From positions 1 through 5,014 of the forward strand of contig JAFYVA010000013.1 of the NCBI GenBank assembly GCA_017549325.1: a DNA stretch of 5,014 nucleotides, given 5' to 3'. The notes below the pieces were generated by a model. The model did no database searches. It had not been told where the DNA came from and was given only the letters and a program-made list of their open reading frames with translations. Numbering within the stretch: the stretch's first letter is position 1; each line of letters begins with the position of its first letter. The stretch is from Oscillospiraceae bacterium (GTDB lineage Bacteria > Bacillota_A > Clostridia > Oscillospirales > Oscillospiraceae). Positions 1-4,870 of this stretch are shown piece after piece. The translations under genes and the position numbers were made by a program.

Positions 1-438
1 GAAAAAGCTCTCGCGCAGTTGCTGGGGGCCACCCTCGTACCAGTCCAGCAGGGAGGCGGTGTGCTCCCACTGCTGCAGTACGGAGGAGTCATCCAGCAGT
101 TGGCCGAACACCAGATAGGCGATGGGCTCGCCGCCCTCATAGATGGGGATGAGAAACTCGCACAGTCCGGCGTGGCAGCGGTAGCTGTAGAAGGCGGCGT
201 GGTTTTCACGGCAGCGCTTCACCGCCTCGGCATCGCAGGCCACGCAGCGCTCGTCACCGCCGGGCACGGATTTGACGGCGTAGCAGAAGTCGCTGTGGGC
301 GTGGCGGATCTGGATGTCGCGGCCGTTGGCGTCGAAGATGTTGGCCCAGATGCCGGTGAGGGTGTGCAGATTGGTGATCAGCCGGATGAGCTGGTCGTTG
401 TTGAAAAGGACGTTCCGTCCGCCGCCCAGCGTATCCAC
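1..438 (-). CDS. PocR-domain sensory protein, N-terminal part (probable AraC-family regulator), cut by window edge
   Basis: The 146 codons visible make up most of a PocR-type ligand-binding domain (PF10114), a PAS-like sensor usually placed before an AraC-type helix-turn-helix or a histidine kinase. Typical features are a CVAC pair at C65/C68 (in DERCVACD), a further C76, the hallmark YRCHAGLCEF at about 86-95 followed by IPIYEGG, and a FGQ at 111-113. C52 and C93 are also present. The start is GTG at 438, chosen because GGGGAGGTG lies just upstream (7 nt between GGAGG and GTG) and a consensus promoter lies 35 nt upstream. The output domain is outside the window, so AraC-family is inferred from the usual architecture and from position downstream of a sugar transporter and glycosidase. 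PocR itself controls propanediol use in Salmonella; here the ligand is unknown. Domain call confident; full protein type less so. Confidence 0.8.
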   Translation of the reverse strand, partial: MDTLGGGRNVLFNNDQLIRLITNLHTLTGIWANIFDANGRDIQIRHAHSDFCYAVKSVPGGDERCVACDAEAVKRCRENHAAFYSYRCHAGLCEFLIPIYEGGEPIAYLVFGQLLDDSSVLQQWEHTASLLDWYEGGPQQLRESFF

Positions 439-472
439 GCCCTCACCTCCCCGGCAGCTTGTCTATACTGAT

Positions 473-501
473 ATTATAATATGTCCGCAGAAAAAATGCA
501 A
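473..501 (-). promoter_or_regulatory. Sigma-A type promoter of the PocR-domain gene
   Basis: On the minus strand TTGCAT (501-496) is followed by a 17-nt spacer and a perfect TATAAT (478-473). Transcription would begin near 466, giving a leader of about 27 nt before the GTG at 438. The -10 sits inside a perfect 12-bp palindrome, ATATTATAATAT (471-482), which may only reflect AT-richness or could be a protein-binding site. The 178 bases between the DUF6472 stop and this gene (439-616) hold only this promoter and the terminator hairpin as recognisable features. Confidence 0.7.
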
Positions 502-577
502 CGGATGATGAAAAAAGTTGACGGGAATTTCGTTAAAAAATGAAAGACTGGGGAAAAGTCGCAAACTTTTGCCATGC

Positions 578-617
578 AGAAGGCCCTGCCTCCGCAGTGG
601 GAGACAGGGCTGCTTCT
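578..617 (-). terminator. Hairpin terminator closing the transporter cluster
   Basis: Arms AGAAG+GCCCTG (578-588) and CAGGGC+TG+CTTCT (605-617) pair over 11 bp with a 2-nt bulge. After one mismatch, CTCC (590-593) pairs with GGAG (600-603), leaving a 6-nt loop. In minus-strand reading the hairpin begins at the last base of the DUF6472 stop codon. The U-tract is poor: GCATGGCAAAAG follows, then a short GCAAA/TTTGC hairpin and GACTTTT. It therefore resembles an intrinsic terminator of moderate quality, or a 3'-end stabilising hairpin. Confidence 0.55.
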
Positions 618-790
618 TATTGTTTTCTTGCGGTGATGTACTCGTCACCGGGCCGCCAGTAGGGGCAGCTGTCGGTGTGGCTGGAGAGGAAGCGGATCAT
701 CTCGTCCTCGTCCAGGTCCATGTCGCAGACATAGTCGTCGTACAGCTCGTCATAGACGAAGAAGTTGCAGCTTTCACACTTGCTGCTCAT
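617..790 (-). CDS. DUF6472 family cysteine-containing microprotein (57 aa)
   Basis: This 57-residue protein begins MSSKCESCNFFVYDELYDDY and ends EYITARKQ. I recognise it as the DUF6472 type found in Clostridia: an N-terminal CxxC (C5, C8), a third cysteine in YVCD (C22), an acidic DLDEDE stretch (25-30), and a fourth cysteine in SCPYW (C42). Four cysteines in this spacing suggest a small metal-binding, perhaps zinc-ribbon-like fold; that is inference, and no function is known to me. It has no membrane segment or signal peptide. Its ATG overlaps the transporter stop as ATGA, and AGAGGTGAT in the transporter's last codons serves as ribosome binding site, so translation is probably coupled. A terminator hairpin follows the TAA at once. 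Why it sits in a sugar-uptake operon is unclear. Confidence 0.87.
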   Translation of the reverse strand: MSSKCESCNFFVYDELYDDYVCDMDLDEDEMIRFLSSHTDSCPYWRPGDEYITARKQ

Positions 791-2145
791 TTCAGATCAC
801 CTCTGGCCGTCAGCTCGCCAATAATGCGGCGGTAGAAGCCGGCGTCGATCTTATACTTCTTGAGATAGATCACGTAGCCCACGGCGATGGCGATGAGGGG
901 GAAGACCATCATGGCCAGCTTCATAATGAGAAGGCCCTGGGCCGTGACTTCGCTGGCGTCGGCGGCCCGGTTGATGCCCGAGACGATCAGCGTCAGCGTC
1001 ACCACGCCGGTGGCGATGGCGCTGCCCAGCTTGTTGATGAGGGGCTGGACGGAGAAGGTGATGGACTCGTTTCGGCGGCCCAGCTTCCACTGGCCGTACT
1101 CGATGGTGTCGGCCAAAAACAGCAGCATCAGCGTCTGGATGAAGGCCTGACCCACGAACAGCAGCACGCCGGCGATGCCGATGGGCAGCATGTGCATGGG
1201 GGCGAAGAAGAACACGATGTAGCCGGCCACCACCAGCACCGTGGCGATGGAGTAGAGTTTCTTACGGGTGAACCGGGCGGCGAACCAGGGGAACAGGGCC
1301 AGCGCCGCCAGCTGGCTGACGCCCAGGATGGCGGCAAACACGGAGTACATGTTCTCGTCGCCGTAGGCGTAGATGAAGAAATAGGTGCCGAAGCTGGTGG
1401 TGGTGGAGTAGCCCACCATGAACAGGATCATACTCACGGTGGTCCACAGCAGCTGGTCGTTGCCGAAGATCACGGTGACGAAGTCACGCAGGGTGGTGCG
1501 CTCCTCCTCCTTATAGTGGCTGCGGTCCTCCTTCACACCGAAGATGGTGATGAGCTGGGTGCCCAGCATCAGCACGCACACGGCGATGGCCAGGATAAAC
1601 CAGGCCTTCTGCTTGCTGCCCACGGCCTCGCCCACGGCGCCGGTGATGGGGATCACGCCCACCACCACGATATACATGCCGATGTTGGCGCAGATGCGGG
1701 CGAAGGCGCCCATCTTCTCGCGCTGGGCCTGGTCGGTGCTCAGCGCCGGCAGCAGCGACCAGTAGGCGATATCGTCCACGCCGAAGCTGATGTCCCACAG
1801 TATGTAGCACACGCCGAAGAGGAAGACATAGGCCGGGCCGATGAGGGGGAGCTCTGCGAACATCAACAGCAGGCACAGGCAGGCCACGATGCTGCCGCTG
1901 ACCATCCAGGGCTTGAACTTGCCCCAGCGGGAGCGGGTGTTGTCAATGAGGATACCGGTGACGGGATCGTTGAAGGCGTCCACGATCCGCAGCACCGTCA
2001 AAAGGCCGCCCACCGCCGCCAGCATGGCGTCGTCCAGATGGCGCACCTCGGTGAGATAGGTCAGCAGGTACATGGACTCCAGCGTATAGAACATATCGCG
2101 GCCCACGGTGCCCAGACCGAAGCAGTATTTATTTCTCTTGTTCAT
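787..2145 (-). CDS. GPH-family (MFS) sugar:cation symporter
   Basis: A 452-residue polytopic membrane protein of the glycoside-pentoside-hexuronide:cation symporter family (MelB/LacS/XynP-like), expected to import a sugar or short glycoside with H+ or Na+. Family signatures are visible: DAFNDPVTGILID at 56-68 followed by RWGKFKPW (73-80); the central LLPALSTDQAQREKMGAFAR segment (131-150); and ADTIEYGQWKLGRRNESITF (345-364) followed by NKLGSAIATG (371-380). About 12 hydrophobic helices fit the length, with a charged central loop at about 204-220 (KEDRSHYKEEER). There is no C-terminal EIIA-like domain as in LacS. The start has only a weak Shine-Dalgarno (GAAGAGAAG) and lies 17 nt inside the preceding small gene, suggesting translational coupling. 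The adjacent GH13 alpha-glucosidase points to an alpha-glucoside substrate, but this cannot be read from the transporter itself. Confidence 0.92.
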   Translation of the reverse strand: MNKRNKYCFGLGTVGRDMFYTLESMYLLTYLTEVRHLDDAMLAAVGGLLTVLRIVDAFNDPVTGILIDNTRSRWGKFKPWMVSGSIVACLCLLLMFAELPLIGPAYVFLFGVCYILWDISFGVDDIAYWSLLPALSTDQAQREKMGAFARICANIGMYIVVVGVIPITGAVGEAVGSKQKAWFILAIAVCVLMLGTQLITIFGVKEDRSHYKEEERTTLRDFVTVIFGNDQLLWTTVSMILFMVGYSTTTSFGTYFFIYAYGDENMYSVFAAILGVSQLAALALFPWFAARFTRKKLYSIATVLVVAGYIVFFFAPMHMLPIGIAGVLLFVGQAFIQTLMLLFLADTIEYGQWKLGRRNESITFSVQPLINKLGSAIATGVVTLTLIVSGINRAADASEVTAQGLLIMKLAMMVFPLIAIAVGYVIYLKKYKIDAGFYRRIIGELTARGDLK

Positions 2146-2368
2146 TGTTCTTCTCTTCTTCCACTTTAGTTTTGACTACATAGAGAGCAACGCAGGTGCA
2201 GATGATCAGATTGTTCAGCAGCGTCCAAAGGATCTCCAGGCCGCGCTGTTCCAGCCACAAACGTATCGTTAAAACGAATGGGGTGAAGGACAGAAGGGCC
2301 ATGACTACGGTCGCCGCAACGGCAATGCCGACGATGGCTGCGATGCGACGCAGGGTAAGTTTCTTCAT
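2129..2368 (-). CDS. Small two-helix membrane protein of unknown function (79 aa)
   Basis: I do not recognise a family. The protein starts MKKLTLRRIAAIVGIA. It has a hydrophobic segment at about 9-34, a short polar link (WLEQRGLE), a second hydrophobic segment at about 45-66 (ILWTLLNNLIICTCVALYVV), and a charged tail KTKVEEEKNNEQEK. It should therefore be an inner-membrane hairpin protein. The ATG at 2368 is chosen because AAAGGA lies upstream (13 nt, rather long) and because both candidate promoters would start transcription near or after the alternative upstream ATG at 2404, which lacks a ribosome site and would give a 91-aa form. It overlaps the transporter by 17 nt and is the first gene of that transcript, so it may be an accessory or stabilising partner of the symporter, or a leader gene setting transporter translation. 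Both are inference. Confidence 0.72.
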   Translation of the reverse strand: MKKLTLRRIAAIVGIAVAATVVMALLSFTPFVLTIRLWLEQRGLEILWTLLNNLIICTCVALYVVKTKVEEEKNNEQEK

Positions 2369-2409
2369 GGAAAAGCACCAGTCCTTTCGGCTCTTCGCGG
2401 ACATCAACG

Positions 2410-2449
2410 ATTATAGGGAAAATATAACATAAAATTCGGCGCATGTCAT
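2410..2449 (-). promoter_or_regulatory. Promoter of the small-protein/transporter/DUF6472 cluster
   Basis: On the minus strand ATGACA (2449-2444), a 17-nt spacer and TATATT (2426-2421) form a good sigma-A promoter, one mismatch in each box, with a start near 2414. A second, perfect TATAAT lies just downstream (2415-2410), but no good -35 is at 16-18 nt from it. Upstream of the -35, TGAATATTTTCA (2460-2471) has 4-bp inverted arms and would be centred near -52, a position where an activator could bind. That is weak evidence only. Confidence 0.6.
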
Positions 2450-2479
2450 TGTATTTTTGTGAATATTTTCAAATGTTTT

Positions 2480-2525
2480 GGCATCTACTGGGGAAAGTCC
2501 TCTGCTACGGCCCCATCAGACTGCC
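2480..2525 (-). terminator. Imperfect hairpin after the alpha-glucosidase stop (weak terminator candidate)
   Basis: Directly after the GH13 TAA, minus-strand GGCAGTCTGATGGGG (2525-2511) can pair with CCCCAGTAGATGCC (2493-2480) as three short helices (GGCA, TCT, TGGGG) with a bulge and an internal mismatch around a 17-nt loop. No T-run follows (AAAACATTTG). It may only slow transcription or mark an RNA end, so readthrough from the alpha-glucosidase into the transporter cluster is likely. Confidence 0.25.
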
Positions 2526-4139
2526 TTACGCTTCCTCTCTCAGGATCACAGCCTCCCAGGGCTGCAGCGTGCCGTCAAAGGCGGCGCTGCCATAGCTGGA
2601 GAGGACCAGTTCGCCGCTGTAGCTCACGGTCTGCGCGCTGTCGCTGCAGTTCAGCACAACGGTCCGCACCTCACCCTCGTCCACGCGGCGGTAGGCGCAC
2701 AGGGTATCGGTGGCCTCCAGCAGCTCAAACTCGCCCCACAGCAGGGTGGGGGAGCTTTTGCGCAGAGCGATGAGGGTCTTGTACCAGCTGCGCAGGGAGT
2801 GGGGGTCCTTCTTCTGGGCCGCCACGTTGACGCTGCGGTGGTTGGCGTTGATGCCCAGCCACGGCGTACCGGCGGTGAATCCGGCATTGTAACCGCCGTC
2901 CCACTGCATGGGGGTACGGGCGTTGTCGCGGCTGGTGGCGCGGATGATCTTCCAGCGAAGAGCAGACGGCACGCAGGCGGACTTCAAAAGGCCGTGGACA
3001 TTGATCGACTCCACATCCCGCACCTGGGCCATGGAGGTGAAGTCAAAGTCGGTCATGCCGATCTCCTGGCCCTGGTAGATGTAGGGCGTGCCCTTGAGGG
3101 TAAGGAGGAGGGTGGCCAGCAGCTTACCCGACTCCATGGGATACTGCTTCGAGCCGAAGCGGGGGATGGAGCGGGGCTGGTCGTGGTTTTCCAGGTAAAT
3201 GGTGTTCCAGGGCACCTCTTTTTGCCAGCGGGCCAGGGTTTCCATGAATTTGCCCCACTTGTGGGGTGTTTTGAACCACTTCACGATGAACTGGTCGCAC
3301 TCCATGTGCTCAAAGCCGAACACGGTGTGGAGTTCGCGGCGCTCCGGGGCGCACAGGTCGCAGGCCATCTTCGTGTCCACGAACACCGTCTCGCCCACGG
3401 TGTAGGCGTTGTACTCGTCGAAGATCTCCCGCAGCTGGCGCAAAATCTCGTGGGTGCCCTCCCGGGAGTGGTAGTGCTCCAACCCCGTGAGGATCAGCTT
3501 TTTCCGACCGTCTGCCAGCGTGTCCTTCCACAGAATGTTGATCACATCGCAGCGGAAGCCGGCGATGCCCTTATCCAGCCAGAACCGGAGGATCTTCTTG
3601 ATCTCTTCCAGCACCCGCGGCTCGTAGTAGTTCAGGTCCGGCTGATGGGGGGCGAAGAGGTGGAGGTAATACTCACCGCTCCGCTCATCGTATTCCCAGC
3701 ACTTGCCGCCGAAGAAGCCGGTCCAGTTGTTGGGCAGTTTGCCGTTTTTACCGCCCTTGCGCCAGAAGTAGTAGTTGCGGTAGGGGCTCTCCGGGTTGCG
3801 GCTGGCCTGGAACCAGGGGTGGGCGGTGGAGGTGTGGTTAATGACCAGGTCCATGAGGATGCCCATGCCGCGAGCCTTGGCCTCGGCGATCAGCCGGTCC
3901 ATGTCCTCCATGGTGCCGAAGTCGGGGTGGATGGCGCAGTAGTCGCTGATGTCGTAGCCGTTGTCCTCGTTGGGCGAGGCGTAGACGGGAGAGAGCCAGA
4001 GGAGATCCACGCCCAGGTCCTGCAGCTCGTCCAACTTGGAGATGATGCCGGGGATGTCACCGATACCGTCGCCGTTGCTGTCACAGAAGCTGCGGGGATA
4101 GATCTGATAGACTGTGGATTGTTTCCACCATTCGTGCAT
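2526..4139 (-). CDS. GH13 alpha-glucosidase, oligo-1,6-glucosidase type
   Basis: A cytoplasmic 537-residue alpha-amylase-superfamily glucosidase, usual length for oligo-1,6-glucosidases. It should release glucose from the non-reducing end of short alpha-glucosides. Visible in order: WWKQSTVYQIYPRSF (4-18); the Ca-loop-like DSNGDGIGD (20-28); region I DLVINH (97-102); QPDLN (166-170); region II GFRCDVIN (194-201) with nucleophile D198; region III GET with acid/base E250; region IV ENHD (317-320) with H319 and D320; SRDNARTPMQWD (403-414); and a C-terminal beta domain from about 465. Valine after the nucleophile (DVIN) is typical of alpha-1,6-acting members such as isomaltases and dextran glucosidases; trehalose-6-phosphate hydrolase also carries DVIN. 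No PTS gene is nearby and the linked transporter is a symporter, which argues for an unphosphorylated substrate. No signal peptide. The ATG at 4139 is chosen over TTG at 4163 because AAAGGA lies 11 nt or so upstream of it. Confidence 0.93.
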   Translation of the reverse strand: MHEWWKQSTVYQIYPRSFCDSNGDGIGDIPGIISKLDELQDLGVDLLWLSPVYASPNEDNGYDISDYCAIHPDFGTMEDMDRLIAEAKARGMGILMDLVINHTSTAHPWFQASRNPESPYRNYYFWRKGGKNGKLPNNWTGFFGGKCWEYDERSGEYYLHLFAPHQPDLNYYEPRVLEEIKKILRFWLDKGIAGFRCDVINILWKDTLADGRKKLILTGLEHYHSREGTHEILRQLREIFDEYNAYTVGETVFVDTKMACDLCAPERRELHTVFGFEHMECDQFIVKWFKTPHKWGKFMETLARWQKEVPWNTIYLENHDQPRSIPRFGSKQYPMESGKLLATLLLTLKGTPYIYQGQEIGMTDFDFTSMAQVRDVESINVHGLLKSACVPSALRWKIIRATSRDNARTPMQWDGGYNAGFTAGTPWLGINANHRSVNVAAQKKDPHSLRSWYKTLIALRKSSPTLLWGEFELLEATDTLCAYRRVDEGEVRTVVLNCSDSAQTVSYSGELVLSSYGSAAFDGTLQPWEAVILREEA

Positions 4140-4180
4140 ATGCCGCACCGTCCTTTCGCGCAAATTTTCCCATTATGACC

Positions 4181-4209
4181 ATTATACCCCCGCCGGGGAA
4201 CAGCGTCAA
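4181..4209 (-). promoter_or_regulatory. Near-consensus promoter of the alpha-glucosidase gene
   Basis: On the minus strand TTGACG (4209-4204), a 17-nt spacer and TATAAT (4186-4181) give 11 of 12 consensus bases. Transcription would start near 4174, with a leader of about 35 nt containing the AAAGGACGG ribosome site. The spacer is GC-rich with CCCCGGCGGGGG, a short inverted repeat (CCCC/GGGG) that could be an operator. No clear catabolite (cre) site was found. Confidence 0.75.
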
Positions 4210-4211
4210 CG

Positions 4212-4248
4212 AAAAAGACGGGCGGCGGGTGTTAAAAAAGCGCCGCCC
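4212..4248 (-). terminator. Intrinsic terminator upstream of the alpha-glucosidase promoter
   Basis: GGGCGGCG (4220-4227) and CGCCGCCC (4241-4248) form a perfect 8-bp GC-rich stem with a 13-nt loop. On the minus strand it is followed by GTCTTTTTC, a usable U-tract. It would stop transcripts from the DUF559/DUF4180 side a few bases before the -35 of the glucosidase promoter and so insulates the sugar locus. Confidence 0.7.
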
Positions 4249-4275
4249 TATTCTGCAGGGCTTCGTAAAACAGTT

Positions 4276-4313
4276 AATCCGGCCTATGATCGTAACCATA
4301 GGCCGGATTTTTT
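4276..4313 (+). terminator. Perfect 13-bp hairpin with T-tract on the plus strand
   Basis: AATCCGGCCTATG (4276-4288) pairs perfectly with CATAGGCCGGATT (4297-4309) around an 8-nt loop, and T-rich sequence runs through 4313. It has the classic form of a plus-strand intrinsic terminator, yet no plus-strand gene precedes it in the window. On the minus strand it could still act, since AACTGTTTTAC follows. It may be bidirectional, or part of the neighbouring repeat-rich element. Confidence 0.65.
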
Positions 4314-4333
4314 GTAATGTGCTTCCGTTTCGG

Positions 4334-4386
4334 AAAGGCTCCCTTGTGCAAAGGGAGCTGTCAGCGAAGCTGACTGAGGGATTGTT
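4334..4386 (+). repeat. Double-hairpin palindromic repeat, left copy
   Basis: Hairpin 1 is GCTCCCTT (4339-4346) pairing with AAGGGAGC (4351-4358). Hairpin 2 is GTCAGC-GAA-GCTGAC (4360-4374). A tail TGAGGGATTGTT follows. It is an inverted copy of 4730-4787. Read on the minus strand, it codes the last residues (about VKQSLSQLR and stop) of the DUF559 protein. I recall such sequences as common interspersed repeats in gut Clostridia, but copy number cannot be seen here. Confidence 0.8.
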
Positions 4387-4672
4387 TTACGGCGGCATCA
4401 ATATACTCGCACACTCCACGGAAGTTTCTGCTGATTTCATTGTTGGGAATACGAATCACGGTAAGACCGTAGCCTTCCAGAAAAGCGGTACGGTCTGCAT
4501 CTCTTTGCAGCGCATCTGCCTCATAGTGTTGGGAACCGTCCAGTTCAAGGACGAGCTTTGCTTCTGCACTGTAAAAATCGGCGATATATTTTCCAAGCAC
4601 CTTTTGTCTGGAGAAACGGACAGGATAGGAACGTAGGAAGTCATACCACAAACGCCGCTCTCCTGTTGTCAT
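4361..4672 (-). CDS. DUF559 protein, Vsr-like nuclease fold, possibly N-terminally shortened (103 aa)
   Basis: The protein matches the DUF559 family (PF04480), related in fold to Vsr mismatch endonuclease. Visible features: RRLWYDFLRSYP (6-17), RFSRQKVLGKYIADFY (19-34) with D32, and LVLELDGSQHY (40-50) with E43, D45, Q48 and H49, the likely metal-binding core. DRTAFLEGYGLTVIRI (60-75) and PNNEI (76-80) follow. A residue that is usually cysteine after DFY is serine here (S35). The ATG at 4672 directly follows an in-frame TAA. Upstream, 18 more codons in the same frame encode what looks like the normal family N-terminus, so this ATG is either a reinitiation start or the remains of a gene broken by a nonsense change. 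The final residues come from the palindromic repeat. DNA cleavage activity is not demonstrated for this protein by anything in the sequence. Confidence 0.72.
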   Translation of the reverse strand: MTTGERRLWYDFLRSYPVRFSRQKVLGKYIADFYSAEAKLVLELDGSQHYEADALQRDADRTAFLEGYGLTVIRIPNNEISRNFRGVCEYIDAAVKQSLSQLR

Positions 4673-4729
4673 TTATTTCCGTAGCTGCTTTGCCAAAGGT
4701 ACCAACTGCTTATTATGTTTTGACTGCAT
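4673..4729 (-). pseudogene. N-terminal DUF559 fragment: 18 codons ended by in-frame TAA
   Basis: Minus-strand ATG at 4729 opens MQSKHNKQLVPLAKQLRK, then TAA (4675-4673), then ATG of the downstream frame without frameshift. KHN..LVPLAKQLRK is, as I recall, the usual start of DUF559 proteins, typically running on as RKNMT. Here the N codon position is TAA. GGAGGG lies 6 nt before this ATG, an excellent ribosome site provided by the repeat. It can be read as a leader peptide with stop-start coupling (TAAATG) or as the front of a nonsense-interrupted gene. Confidence 0.65.
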
Positions 4730-4787
4730 AACAATCCCTCCGTCACGGCTAACGCCGTGCCACCTCCCTTTACACAAGGGAGGCTTT
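4730..4787 (-). repeat. Double-hairpin palindromic repeat, right copy (inverted)
   Basis: On the minus strand: hairpin 1 CCTCCCTT/AAAGGGAGG, hairpin 2 CACGGC-GTTA-GCCGTG, then GACGGAGGGATTGTT abutting the ATG at 4729. Hairpin 1 and the GAGGGATTGTT tail match the left copy closely, while hairpin 2 has a different stem sequence that still pairs, so the structure is kept. The tail holds the GGAGGG ribosome site of the DUF559 frame. Confidence 0.8.
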
Positions 4788-4811
4788 GGTGTGGTGCAAG
4801 ACCGCACATTA

Positions 4812-4842
4812 CGCACTACACCCAAAGGTGTATAGAAGTGCG
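4812..4842. repeat. Hairpin downstream of DUF4180
   Basis: TACACC-CAAA-GGTGTA (4817-4832) is a perfect 6-bp stem with a 4-nt loop. It is extended by CGCAC (4812-4816) pairing with GTGCG (4838-4842) across a 5-nt one-sided bulge (TAGAA). It lies about 30 bases beyond the DUF4180 stop, so it may end that transcript, but no T-run follows on the minus strand. The stretch 4843-4870 shows nothing else. Confidence 0.45.
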
Positions 4843-4870
4843 CCCTTATATCTGTTCAACAAATTGGAAG

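Larger units (their letters stand above)
4314..4812 (-). mobile_element. Putative DUF559-carrying unit bounded by inverted palindromic repeats
   Basis: About 0.5 kb. A DUF559 gene fills the space between two inverted copies of a double-hairpin repeat (4334-4386 and 4730-4787). Outside them lies a further perfect 9-bp inverted pair, GTAATGTGC (4314-4322) and GCACATTAC (4804-4812). The gene's ribosome site lies in one repeat and its last codons and stop in the other, so repeat and gene form one unit. Between the outer and inner repeats on the left is a small hairpin, TTCCG-TTT-CGGAA (4323-4335). I see no target-site duplication at either pair of ends and no recognisable transposase, so mobility is inference and the exact ends are uncertain. 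Confidence 0.45.

Noticed and set aside
19..471. Plus-strand open frame of 150 codons at the left edge
   Set aside because: It is antisense to the PocR domain, whose CxxC and CHAGL signatures are unmistakable on the minus strand.
518..835. Plus-strand open frame of 105 codons across the terminator
   Set aside because: It runs through the terminator hairpin and antisense to the DUF6472 gene, lacks a ribosome site, and resembles no known protein.
1192..2169. Plus-strand open frame (325 codons) opposite the symporter
   Set aside because: The translation is dominated by H, A, G, D and E repeats typical of the reverse complement of a membrane-protein gene, and the symporter on the other strand carries clear family motifs.
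2166..2444. Minus-strand 92-codon frame overlapping the small membrane protein
   Set aside because: Its sequence is rich in R, H and C without hydrophobic segments, and its start would lie upstream of the predicted transcription start. The overlapping frame with two helices and the transporter overlap is the better gene.
2526..4139. Trehalose-6-phosphate hydrolase (treC) as the name for the GH13 gene
   Set aside because: The DVIN motif is shared, but there is no trehalose PTS component or TreR-type regulator in the window, and the linked transporter delivers unphosphorylated sugar. It is not excluded, only less likely.
2478..4178. Long plus-strand open frame (566 codons) opposite the alpha-glucosidase
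   Set aside because: It is antisense to a GH13 gene with all catalytic motifs. Its translation is low-complexity, rich in V, A, G, H and L, as expected from the complement of GC-rich coding sequence, and has no recognisable domain.
4334..4787. CRISPR-like array, because of repeated palindromes
   Set aside because: There are only two copies, inverted to each other and separated by a coding gene, with no regular spacers.
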